This document shows positions 7,722 to 14,377 of a stretch of DNA of 17,442 nt, in pieces. A program made the translations under genes and the position numbers. Every line of letters starts with the position of its first letter. Within the stretch, counting starts at the first letter, position 1. The notes under the pieces were generated by a model. It did no database searches. It was not told the DNA's origin and was given only the letters and a program-made list of their open reading frames with translations. Origin of the DNA: Candidatus Saccharimonadota bacterium (GTDB taxonomy: Bacteria; Patescibacteriota; Saccharimonadia; Saccharimonadales; Saccharimonadaceae); NCBI GenBank assembly GCA_017421685.1, contig JAFOHW010000034.1, forward strand, positions 1-17,442. Direction: 5' to 3'.

Positions 7722-8387
7722 TTACAGGATAGCATCAATGTCATCGACGATTTCATCGATGAAACCACGCTTCTTGGCGTCTTCAGGAAGCATGTAGAGT
7801 TCAACGCGTGCCAGCGAGTCGTATTCTCCGCTAGTCATTGAGCTATGCTTCAGGACATGCTTTTTGATAACCTCCTTCTCGAAACGCTTCTCGAAGTCAA
7901 CGCGATCTTGAACCTTGCTAGCGGTACCACCGGCGAAAGTCGAACCGTCATGGAGCAGGAAAGTCGAATAGGGCAATGAATAGCGCCTATCTCCAGAGAT
8001 TCCAATCAGGAATGACATCGAACTCCACTCTCCGACGTTGACGGTATAAATCGGTGTCTTGCTGACCTCGATCGCCGAAATCAGAGAAAACCCCTCAGTC
8101 ACATCTCCGCCAGGAGAACTGATGTAGAGGATGACCGGCTCGCGTTTGTCAGGTTCGAGTTCTTGGTCGAAGCGGTTATAGTTCATAATTGCCTCAACCA
8201 ACTTAGAAACACTGGAAACTCCAGAGCAAGCCAGTTCGTCCTCGTCAACCGAGAGAATCGCTCCGTAAAGAAAAAGCCTCCTTTCATCGAGTTCTCTAGC
8301 GCGGTTTACTTCATCCAGGGTACAGGCGATATTAAGCATAGCCTTAGCCGGGATGAGCTCTCTGCCGAAAACACTTTTAGCGCTCAT
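7722..8387 (-). CDS. clpP: ClpP-like serine protease with a variant catalytic triad
   Basis: This 221-residue protein is of the ClpP / S14 fold, the proteolytic chamber subunit used by Clp ATPases. The strand-turn ILYISSPGGDVTEG (about residues 86-99) is the family's substrate-binding region, Ser 123 in EWSSMSF is the nucleophile, His 146 in FLLHDGS is the base, and the PEDAKKRGFIDEI tail (201-213) matches the C-terminal signature. At the catalytic Asp position (E. coli ERDRF) it has Glu 196 (RVELYM). The N-terminus is longer and unlike ordinary ClpP. AAGGAGG stands upstream of the ATG, and the gene has its own promoter and terminator. No Clp ATPase is in the window. Base composition looks somewhat more GC-rich than its neighbours. 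It could be an inactive or specialised paralog. Confidence 0.85.
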   Translation of the reverse strand: MSAKSVFGRELIPAKAMLNIACTLDEVNRARELDERRLFLYGAILSVDEDELACSGVSSVSKLVEAIMNYNRFDQELEPDKREPVILYISSPGGDVTEGFSLISAIEVSKTPIYTVNVGEWSSMSFLIGISGDRRYSLPYSTFLLHDGSTFAGGTASKVQDRVDFEKRFEKEVIKKHVLKHSSMTSGEYDSLARVELYMLPEDAKKRGFIDEIVDDIDAIL

Positions 8388-8422
8388 GATACTACCTCCT
8401 TAAGATACGGCCCACCACCCTA

Positions 8423-8451
8423 ATTTTAGAGGAAACTCTTGCTTTTTTCAA
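8423..8451 (-). promoter_or_regulatory. Promoter of the clpP-like gene
   Basis: On the minus strand TTGAAA (8446-8451) and TAAAAT (8423-8428) are separated by 17 bp. The predicted start near 8417 gives a leader of about 30 nt with AAGGAGG before the ATG. It overlaps the -35 region of the divergent rpsB promoter. Confidence 0.55.
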
Positions 8452-8467
8452 GCATATGTGCTATAAT
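8439..8467 (+). promoter_or_regulatory. Promoter of rpsB-tsf
   Basis: TTGCTT (8439-8444), a 17-bp spacer and the extended -10 TGCTATAAT (TATAAT at 8462-8467) predict a start near 8474 and a leader of about 100 nt. A second TATAAT at 8539-8544 lacks a good -35 and may be a minor start. Confidence 0.7.
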
Positions 8468-8486
8468 GAGAGCATATATTAATTTA

Positions 8487-8522
8487 ATGAAACAGTTTCT
8501 GGGAGGTTTCCTGACGTTTTAA
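8487..8522 (+). CDS. Possible leader peptide in the rpsB 5' leader
   Basis: An 11-codon reading frame (MKQFLGGFLTF, TAA stop) begins about 12 nt after the predicted transcription start. It has no Shine-Dalgarno, but this genome seems to start translation on leaderless or near-leaderless messages. The frame covers GGGAGG and TTTCCT, and the latter could pair with the AGGAAA of the rpsB ribosome site. It may be a regulatory leader or chance. Confidence 0.25.
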   Translation: MKQFLGGFLTF

Positions 8523-8572
8523 CGTAAGTTAAAGCGACTATAATCCTAGAGACAAAGAGAAAGGAAATTTCT

Positions 8573-9259
8573 GTGGCAGTAAATGTCGATATGAAAGCTC
8601 TGCTCGAAGCTGGTGCTCATTTTGGGCATAAGACGAGCCGATGGCATCCTAAAATGGCGCCATATATTCATTCAAAGCGCCAGGACGCGCATATTATCAA
8701 TCTAGAGAAGACGGTTGAAGGATTAGAAAAAGCTCTTCCGAAGCTAACCGAAATCGTAAAAAGCGGTAAAAAGATTCTTTTCGTTGGGACTAAGAAACAA
8801 ATGAAGGAGCTCGTAAAAGAGTCTGCTGAATCGGTTGAGATGCCCTATGTGACCGTACGTTGGGTTGGCGGAACCTTAACTAATGTCGAAACGATTAATC
8901 GCCAAATCAAAAAACTAAAAGACTTAGAACGTCGCATGAATTCAGGCGAACTAGAAACACGTTATTCTAAGCTTGAAGTTCAAAGATTTCAGGAAGAAAT
9001 CGATGCCTTAAACGAGCGATATGGTGGCATTAAAGATATGACTGAACAACCTTCGGCGATTTTCGTTGTTGATGCGAATGAAGAAAAGAACGCAATAAAA
9101 GAAGCAAAAGGCTTAAAGATCCCAGTTTTCGCGATTGTCGACTCTAATGTCGATCCGACCCCGATTGATTACGTCATTCCTTGTAATGATGACTCAATAA
9201 AAGCAACAAAATTAATCTTAAGCTACGTTACCGAAGCGATAAAAGAAGGTAAAAAATAG
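8573..9259 (+). CDS. rpsB: 30S ribosomal protein uS2
   Basis: S2 is a late-assembly protein of the small subunit and helps bind S1 in many bacteria. The 228-residue sequence begins with the conserved KALLEAGAHFGHKTSRWHPKM (given as residues 8-28). It continues with IHSKRQDAHIINLEKT, FVGTKKQ, VRWVGGTLTN near 94-103, and ends with the IPVFAIVDSNVDPTPIDYVIPCNDD region near 190-213. The start is GTG, with AAAGG 8 nt upstream. The GTG matches the family N-terminus. It is cotranscribed with tsf, 8 nt apart, the standard pairing. The long leader suggests autogenous control, as S2 does in E. coli, though the structure here is not a recognised class. Confidence 0.98.
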   Translation: MAVNVDMKALLEAGAHFGHKTSRWHPKMAPYIHSKRQDAHIINLEKTVEGLEKALPKLTEIVKSGKKILFVGTKKQMKELVKESAESVEMPYVTVRWVGGTLTNVETINRQIKKLKDLERRMNSGELETRYSKLEVQRFQEEIDALNERYGGIKDMTEQPSAIFVVDANEEKNAIKEAKGLKIPVFAIVDSNVDPTPIDYVIPCNDDSIKATKLILSYVTEAIKEGKK

Positions 9260-9267
9260 GAGGCAAA

Positions 9268-9864
9268 ATGGCAAAAAAAGAAGTCACAATCGAACAAATT
9301 AAAAAACTTAAAGAACTTTCCGGCGCTGGTTTAACCGATGCTAAAAAAGCTCTAGTCGAGGCAGATGGGGATTTTGATAAAGCGCTCGAAACTATGCGTA
9401 AAAAAGGCTTAACTAAGGCTGAAAAGCGAGGCGACCGTGAGACTCGCGAGGGTTTAGTTGAAGCTTATATCCACGATGGTCGTCTTGGCGCTATCGTCGA
9501 AGTTAACTGCGAGACTTCCTTCGTCGCAAAAACTGACGAATTCAAAACCTTAGCTCACCAAATCGCGATGCAGATCGCATCGATGAATCCTCTTTACGTT
9601 TCGGAAGATGATATCCCTGAAGATGTCAAATCCGCCAAGATAAAGGAACTCGAAGAGAACTTTAAGGGTCCGGAAAACATGAAAGAGAAAATCCTCGAAG
9701 GCCAAGTCAAAAAAGCCTTTTCTGATCGCGTTCTCATGAATCAGCCCTACATCTTAGATGATTCTAAAACCGTAGAGCAGTTTATCAAGGAAGCTATCGC
9801 AAAAACCGGCGAAAATATTACCATCCGCCAGTTTAAACGTATCGAACTCGGCGTAACTGAATAA
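9268..9864 (+). CDS. tsf: Elongation factor Ts
   Basis: EF-Ts is the nucleotide exchange factor of EF-Tu. The 198-residue form is of the short type, with one dimerisation-core copy. The N-terminal UBA-like domain holds KELSGAGLTDAKKALVEADGD (residues 15-35). The EF-Tu contact region VNCETSFVAKTDEF is near residues 79-92 and matches the TDFVAR.. signature, and the C-terminal end is ITIRQFKRIELG. GGAGG stands 5 nt before the ATG, and the rpsB stop lies 8 nt upstream. A strong hairpin follows. Confidence 0.98.
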   Translation: MAKKEVTIEQIKKLKELSGAGLTDAKKALVEADGDFDKALETMRKKGLTKAEKRGDRETREGLVEAYIHDGRLGAIVEVNCETSFVAKTDEFKTLAHQIAMQIASMNPLYVSEDDIPEDVKSAKIKELEENFKGPENMKEKILEGQVKKAFSDRVLMNQPYILDDSKTVEQFIKEAIAKTGENITIRQFKRIELGVTE

Positions 9865-9877
9865 TCTAACTTATTTA

Positions 9878-9917
9878 AAATTAGGCACCCTCGCAGTTTA
9901 GAGTGCCTAATTTTTTT
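9878..9917 (+). terminator. Intrinsic terminator of rpsB-tsf, probably bidirectional
   Basis: AAATTAGGCAC (9878-9888) pairs with GTGCCTAATTT (9903-9913) and is followed by a T run to 9917. On the other strand TAATTTTAAAT follows the stem, so it may also end the convergent surface-protein operon. Confidence 0.88.
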
Positions 9918-9970
9918 ATCAAAATGTATAGAGTATTAATAAAACTTAATTTATTCCATCGTGCTACTAT

Positions 9971-10879
9971 CTAGCGTCGTTTCTTTTGGTCCTTCTTCCC
10001 TTTCATTACGAAAACTGCCCCACCAATTCCAACCGTCAAGAATATAATTAATCCTGTAGCAAGATAATCGGATTGCGAAATATTTAATCCATTCTGTGCC
10101 GAACCAGTATTCGGAACAACTGTTGGTGTAACTTCTTCTGGCGAATATACATAATAAACAGTATATGGCTTATATAGTGCATCTCCATTTTCATTGTAAG
10201 CCGTAATTAAAATCGTGTACTTCCCAGCTGGTAAATCGCCAGTCTCGAATGGAATGTTTACGTCTTTAGTATGAGGAAAAACTGTAATCGGGGAGACGGG
10301 TTTTACTTCGTTTCCATTTTCATCAATCAAAACAATCCCAATCGAATGTATTTTATCATCATCGTCGTCATAGTCTAGCGTTAACGTCGCGTCTCCATCA
10401 TCATCATTCGGCCCAATCGTCGCAGTTAATGGTATATAAGTAAAATCTATTATATCGCTGTCAAAATCACCATCATGCCCATAGCCCTCGACAATTAACT
10501 TGAATTCGCCATATCCATAATCGTCTAAATTGATATCAATCGTTCCGCTACCAGGTACAAAATCAATCCCAGAAATCGTGTCTAAGACAAAAGTCTGGGG
10601 CGTAGTATCGTCTTTGCCTTTAAACTCTAATTTTATTACGACAGAATCAACCCCCGCATAGTCATACGGGAAACTCTTCTCCGGATTGATAAATGTTTCA
10701 TCCTCCGTTCCATCAACATTAACTTCCGGCCCCTCGCCTATGACCCGTACGATTATCGTATCGGTTATGCTTGATGTCGCCTGTGCCTCCGGTCCAGGCA
10801 AAGTAGCCGCAAAAACAGTAGTTGCGACAACTAACCCTAAGCCAAAGAGCCCAAGCACTTTCTTTTGTGTTTTTTTCAT
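9971..10879 (-). CDS. Secreted, PNTG-anchored, Asp-rich surface protein
   Basis: This 302-residue protein has a cleavable signal peptide (MKKTQKKVLGLFGLGLVVA, likely cut after AQA near residue 34). Its beta-rich, Asp/Gly-rich ectodomain includes GPNDDDGDATLTLDYDDDDD, and the region near residues 180-245 reads like an Ig-type fold (LPAGKYTILITAYNENGD). It ends in a sortase-type sorting signal: VPNTG at 255-259, a hydrophobic span (LATGLIIFLTVGIGG) and a basic tail (KGKKDQKKRR). I do not recognise a specific family. It lies 54 nt downstream of the WxIP-like gene, apparently in one operon, with only a weak ribosome site. It may be a cell-surface adhesin or matrix component, and the acidic runs could bind calcium. 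Confidence 0.8.
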   Translation of the reverse strand: MKKTQKKVLGLFGLGLVVATTVFAATLPGPEAQATSSITDTIIVRVIGEGPEVNVDGTEDETFINPEKSFPYDYAGVDSVVIKLEFKGKDDTTPQTFVLDTISGIDFVPGSGTIDINLDDYGYGEFKLIVEGYGHDGDFDSDIIDFTYIPLTATIGPNDDDGDATLTLDYDDDDDKIHSIGIVLIDENGNEVKPVSPITVFPHTKDVNIPFETGDLPAGKYTILITAYNENGDALYKPYTVYYVYSPEEVTPTVVPNTGSAQNGLNISQSDYLATGLIIFLTVGIGGAVFVMKGKKDQKKRR

Positions 10880-10933
10880 ACTCTACACTCTTGTTTATAT
10901 TTTATGTTTATTTTGGTCTCGTAAGTTTTCGAA

Positions 10934-11935
10934 CTAGATAGCCAGCCTAGAACGACGTGCCTTACGCTTCCTGACTAAGATTATAACGCCTATGATTATA
11001 ATTGTCAATAGTATTATTGTAACAATTATTGAAATTGGCGACATTAAGAAAATTACTTTTTCCACAGTTTCTGTGTTCTCGCCTGCTTTGACTGTCCAGC
11101 TAGCCTTATACAATCCAAAATCCGGACTTTCCTCCCAGTCGTCTGAAACAATTCGCTCAGATTCAGGGATAACCGAAACAATCGCTCTCCCTTGTTGTGT
11201 TTCGTAAGAGCTAAAACCGATAATCGGCTCAACTTTTAAGGTCCCATAAGCATTGAAGTCTACGTTACCGGTATTTTTTACCTTCGCCGACGCGTAAAAA
11301 GTACTAGTAGTTGTAGCTTCATCCTTTAAACCATGCGCGACAACCATATCGCGAATTTCTGATGTCGTAGAAACTTCTCCTTCTGTTGAATGCCCGTAGA
11401 GAATCATTCCTGCACTTGCTTCAGTTCTAATTCCAGCCGATGAAACATTACCAGTCATTGTCTGCGCAAAAATTACCGCGTATTGCCCGCCAGCTGGGAT
11501 ATTGCTCGGGGTCTTAATCTGGTAAGAAATTTCAAGTGACTTTTTCGCATCAATCGTAAAAATCGGCGATTCAACATATTCCCCCGAAGCGTCTTTTATC
11601 TTAATCCAGCGCGAAATCTGGGTAAAATTGTTTTCATTACTAAAACCTAATTGATATAAATCACTTTCTTCTGAATAAACATAAGAATACGGCGACGCAT
11701 AAACCTGGACCCTGATTTCTTCATCCCCGTCATTTGTGACTTTCATGGTTCCGTCATAAACCGAATCAGAGCTAATCTGTATTGTGCGACTAACCGGCGT
11801 TAAGCTAATGCTCGCTCCGGGCGAAGTATTATCTCCGTTCGCTTCTTCTTCCGCAAAAGCTCCTGAGACAAAAAATCCAAAACTAAGAACAGAAACTAAC
11901 CCAAGTATTAATCCGCTAAAAATAAATTTCTTCAT
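10934..11935 (-). CDS. WxL-interacting-like membrane-anchored surface protein (DUF916/DUF3324-like)
   Basis: This 333-residue protein has a signal peptide (cut near GAFA|EEE, residue 28). Its extracellular part resembles the DUF916/DUF3324 pair of WxL-interacting proteins: ISLTPVSRTIQISSDSVYDG followed by TMKVTNDGDEEIRVQVYA near 43-80, IPAGGQYAVIFAQT near 145-158, and a second beta domain with KVKNTGNVDFNAYGTLKVEP. A single membrane span (about 300-322, very Ile-rich) and a short basic tail (RKRKARRSRLAI) close it. In Gram-positive bacteria such proteins bind WxL proteins and peptidoglycan at the surface. No WxL protein is visible here. AGGAGG precedes the ATG. It diverges from sipW, sharing a 131-bp control region. 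Confidence 0.75.
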   Translation of the reverse strand: MKKFIFSGLILGLVSVLSFGFFVSGAFAEEEANGDNTSPGASISLTPVSRTIQISSDSVYDGTMKVTNDGDEEIRVQVYASPYSYVYSEESDLYQLGFSNENNFTQISRWIKIKDASGEYVESPIFTIDAKKSLEISYQIKTPSNIPAGGQYAVIFAQTMTGNVSSAGIRTEASAGMILYGHSTEGEVSTTSEIRDMVVAHGLKDEATTTSTFYASAKVKNTGNVDFNAYGTLKVEPIIGFSSYETQQGRAIVSVIPESERIVSDDWEESPDFGLYKASWTVKAGENTETVEKVIFLMSPISIIVTIILLTIIIIGVIILVRKRKARRSRLAI

Positions 11936-11956
11936 TTACCTCCTTTTGTTTACTCT

Positions 11957-11962
11957 ATTATA
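11957..11962 (-). promoter_or_regulatory. Extended -10 box for the WxIP-like operon
   Basis: The minus strand reads TGATATAAT, and the predicted start near 11950 gives a leader of about 15 nt with AGGAGG. The 131-bp region shared with sipW also has a short inverted repeat, GCTTTT/AAAAGC (11984-11989 with 12001-12006), a possible operator. Confidence 0.6.
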
Positions 11963-12031
11963 TCATAACGCGACAAGAATCACGCTTTTTCTTTTATTTA
12001 AAAGCACAACAAAAAGTTCTATTTTTTGGCT

Positions 12032-12059
12032 TGTTTTTTTATTTTGCTTATGTATAATT
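12032..12059 (+). promoter_or_regulatory. Promoter of the sipW operon
   Basis: TTGTTT (12032-12037) and TATAAT (12054-12059) are separated by 16 bp. The -10 ends 7 nt before the sipW ATG, so the first gene of the operon is probably leaderless. Confidence 0.6.
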
Positions 12060-12066
12060 AATATTA

Positions 12067-12627
12067 ATGAGTGGAGGACATATAGCGGTAAAACGCCATT
12101 TACAACGTGTGTGGTACTTGGCTTCGTCGATTGTGGTAACAATAGTACTAGTTTGTGCGATTCTTTTAGTCGCTTTACGTCTTTTCGGTCTTAAGCTATT
12201 CACTGTTACTTCCGGCTCGATGGAGCCAAATTATCCCGTTGGTTCCCTGGTTTATTCTACCCCAATTAACGCTTCGGAAATTAAGGTCGGTGATGTTATT
12301 ACTTTTATGAATAGCAAAGATACCGTCGTAACTCACCGTGTTTCTGAAGTTATTACCGAAACCAGCACGAGCGGTACCACAGTTACCAAATTCCGTACTA
12401 AAGGTGACGCCAATGAATTTGCCGATAATAAATTAGTTCATGAAAAAAATGTTATTGGCACCCCCGTAGCTGTGATTCCTTTACTTGGTTACGTTTCTTA
12501 TTACCTACAGCGTCCGCCCGGTCTTTATATTGCATTAATTATTGGCACATTCCTGGTTACGTTAATCATTATCCCGTACATAATTAAACCTAAAGGAAAG
12601 GAGCAGACGGCAGAAGTAAATATATAA
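12067..12627 (+). CDS. sipW: Signal peptidase I, SipW (ER/archaeal) type
   Basis: This membrane-bound serine protease removes signal peptides from secreted proteins. The nucleophile is Ser 51 in TSGSMEPNYPVGS. His 90 in VTHRV replaces the Lys general base of ordinary bacterial signal peptidases, and Asp 114 in TKGDAN completes the Ser-His-Asp set of the ER-type family. One membrane span lies at about 18-40 and a second at about 152-173. At 186 residues the size matches SipW. In Bacillus SipW processes TasA and TapA. Here the next two genes encode proteins with SipW-type signal peptides, so they are the probable substrates. There is no usable Shine-Dalgarno. The start follows a -10 by 7 nt. 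Confidence 0.9.
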   Translation: MSGGHIAVKRHLQRVWYLASSIVVTIVLVCAILLVALRLFGLKLFTVTSGSMEPNYPVGSLVYSTPINASEIKVGDVITFMNSKDTVVTHRVSEVITETSTSGTTVTKFRTKGDANEFADNKLVHEKNVIGTPVAVIPLLGYVSYYLQRPPGLYIALIIGTFLVTLIIIPYIIKPKGKEQTAEVNI

Positions 12628-12675
12628 TATATTAATTGTTCATTAGTTTGCACCTTAAGAATAGAAAGGAGGAAG

Positions 12676-13251
12676 ATGAGAATAAAGATCCTTGTCTTGT
12701 CCTTAGTAGTAGCTTCCCTAGCTATTACCTGTTCTACGACTACTTTAGCATATTTTACAGATACTGATTTTTCAGAAAGCGTCTTTACCGTTGGTAACGT
12801 TACTATCACAAATACTACCAATCAAAGCGGTGTCTGTACCGATATGGAAAAAGGTGATGAATGCGTTGAATCATTCACCGTAACAAATAGTGGTGCAGTT
12901 GATACATATGTTAGGGTCAGGGTACTAGTACCAACTTCGCTTCTTTCGGATAGTTCGCCAACATTAGATATAACTGCGAATGGCGAATTCGTCGAAAGCG
13001 ATAACAATGTTACTTATAGCGAAACCGAGTACAAAGAATACGTTTCTGCCGCCACTACGCCTCTTCCGGCTAATGTAGTCTATGATACTTCAAATATAAC
13101 TTTTGAATACATCTTAGACTCAACTGTTACCGTCGAGGGCGAAGGCACTGAAACATCTACGAACCTTGCCGATTTAGGCATCAAAATCTACGCTGAGGCC
13201 ATCCAAGCACAAGGCTTCACGAATGCATCTGAGGCATTCAATAATTTTTAA
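12676..13251 (+). CDS. TasA/camelysin-like protein 1 with SipW-type signal peptide
   Basis: This 191-residue secreted protein opens with a hydrophobic segment (residues 5-18), then LAYFTDTDFSESVFTVGNVTI (from about residue 24). That is the diagnostic junction of SipW-dependent signal peptides and TasA/camelysin proteins. The ectodomain is a Thr/Val-rich beta domain (SFTVTNSGAVDTYVRVRVLV) and ends with IKIYAEAIQAQGF, the usual C-terminal block of the family. Two cysteines (54 and 63) could form a disulfide. TasA proteins assemble into biofilm fibres in Bacillus, and fibre formation here is inferred. AAAGGAGG lies 3 nt before the ATG. The gene follows sipW by 48 nt. Confidence 0.85.
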   Translation: MRIKILVLSLVVASLAITCSTTTLAYFTDTDFSESVFTVGNVTITNTTNQSGVCTDMEKGDECVESFTVTNSGAVDTYVRVRVLVPTSLLSDSSPTLDITANGEFVESDNNVTYSETEYKEYVSAATTPLPANVVYDTSNITFEYILDSTVTVEGEGTETSTNLADLGIKIYAEAIQAQGFTNASEAFNNF

Positions 13252-13288
13252 TCTTGTTTATTAAAAAAATAATTATAGGAGAAAATAA

Positions 13289-14281
13289 ATGAAAAAATCT
13301 ACTAAAAGAACCACTCTTGCCGTCGCTGGCGTTTTAACTATTGGCGCATTGGCTGGCGTAATCGGTACGATGTCCTACTTTACTGATACCGATACTAAAG
13401 ACAATGAGTTTGTCGTAGGTAATGTCGACATCACTTTATACGAATCACAACTTCATCGTATGAACTCTGGACGCCAGGGCTCCTTCGGTGCGCTAGCTTC
13501 TGATCCGGATTATTGTGACTGGAATCCTAACCCAGATGATCAAGGACTTGATGGTAATACCAGCCTCATTAAGGGCTCCTATGAAAAGGCTCGCTATTGT
13601 ACTCCAGGCATGAACGCTAATGAAGGTGATGCTAGTACGATTACGGCTGTAGCAAATGGCCATACTAGAACTTCTAATCCAGCACGTACTTGGGGTTACA
13701 CAGATGAAACCATCGAGGAAGATGCTGCTGATTATCAAACTGGATATTTCGCAAGAGTATCTCAAAACATTGTCCCTGGCCAGTGGGTACGCAAATTCTC
13801 TTATGTTAAAAACGACGATGAAAGTAGCGACGCTTATGTCTTGATTCGCTACATGATTCCAGCAGAATATGCTGATGACCTTGATATTAAGATTCCTGGC
13901 ACACCATATGAAGAAGATTCTAATCTTGAACTCGATGGCCATCAGGGTTACTTTACTGCTGTAACTAAGGGTGCTAACGGCTATGAGGCATTTGATGCAA
14001 GCACTGCAGACGCAATGGATAATTATGAACCATATGAAGAAACTATCGAGAATGTCACATACAAAGTCTATGCTGCAGTTACCACAGATGTCTTGAAACC
14101 AGGCGAAATGACCTATTGGAGCCCAGTCAACACTGTTAGACTAAAAGCTGATAGGCAAAATGTTGATGAAAATGCTGACAAATATGTCAATGCTGGTGCA
14201 ATCCGCGAAATCAAGGTTGACGCTCAAGCAATTCAGGCCAAGACCTTTAGCGATGCCATTGAGGCCATCAATAGCCTTTAA
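13289..14281 (+). CDS. TasA/camelysin-like protein 2 with SipW-type signal peptide
   Basis: This 330-residue paralog of the preceding protein has signal segment TLAVAGVLTIGALAGVIG and the same junction, SYFTDTDTKDNEFVVGNVDI (from about residue 29). The C-terminal block IKVDAQAIQAKTFSDAIEAI aligns with its neighbour's. The middle carries an extra region of about 100 residues rich in Asn, Asp and Gly with two Cys (near residues 76 and 105), then the beta core with DAYVLIRYMIPAEYADDLDIK. The size and the TAGGAG ribosome site suggest that this is the main structural subunit. A 14-bp hairpin lies just behind it, before the anchor gene. Confidence 0.85.
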   Translation: MKKSTKRTTLAVAGVLTIGALAGVIGTMSYFTDTDTKDNEFVVGNVDITLYESQLHRMNSGRQGSFGALASDPDYCDWNPNPDDQGLDGNTSLIKGSYEKARYCTPGMNANEGDASTITAVANGHTRTSNPARTWGYTDETIEEDAADYQTGYFARVSQNIVPGQWVRKFSYVKNDDESSDAYVLIRYMIPAEYADDLDIKIPGTPYEEDSNLELDGHQGYFTAVTKGANGYEAFDASTADAMDNYEPYEETIENVTYKVYAAVTTDVLKPGEMTYWSPVNTVRLKADRQNVDENADKYVNAGAIREIKVDAQAIQAKTFSDAIEAINSL

Positions 14282-14297
14282 TATATAAAACCTTAAA

Positions 14298-14331
14298 AAG
14301 CAGAAGTTGTCTCCTTGGATGACTTCTGCTT
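14298..14331 (+). terminator. Hairpin between the TasA-like 2 and anchor genes (attenuator or 3'-stabiliser)
   Basis: 14298-14311 pairs with 14318-14331 over 14 bp, including two G-U wobbles, around a 6-nt loop. No proper T run follows (TGTACCTTATTTTAG), so it is a leaky terminator or an mRNA-protecting stem. It could lower anchor expression relative to the subunits. Confidence 0.55.
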
Positions 14332-14377
14332 GTACCTTATTTTAGTAAGGATTGTAAGGAAAGGAAAAACGGATAAA

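Noticed and set aside
12727..12735. Possible lipobox around Cys 19 (AITC) in TasA-like protein 1
   Set aside because: Thr before Cys does not fit a lipobox, and the SipW-type junction follows a few residues later.
13493..13942. 149-codon minus-strand frame inside TasA-like protein 2
   Set aside because: It is a shadow of a gene with a signal peptide, family motifs and a good ribosome site.
14315..14377. Upstream extension of the terminal PNTG protein
   Set aside because: It would start in the loop of the 14298-14331 hairpin and place 21 extra residues before a typical signal peptide.
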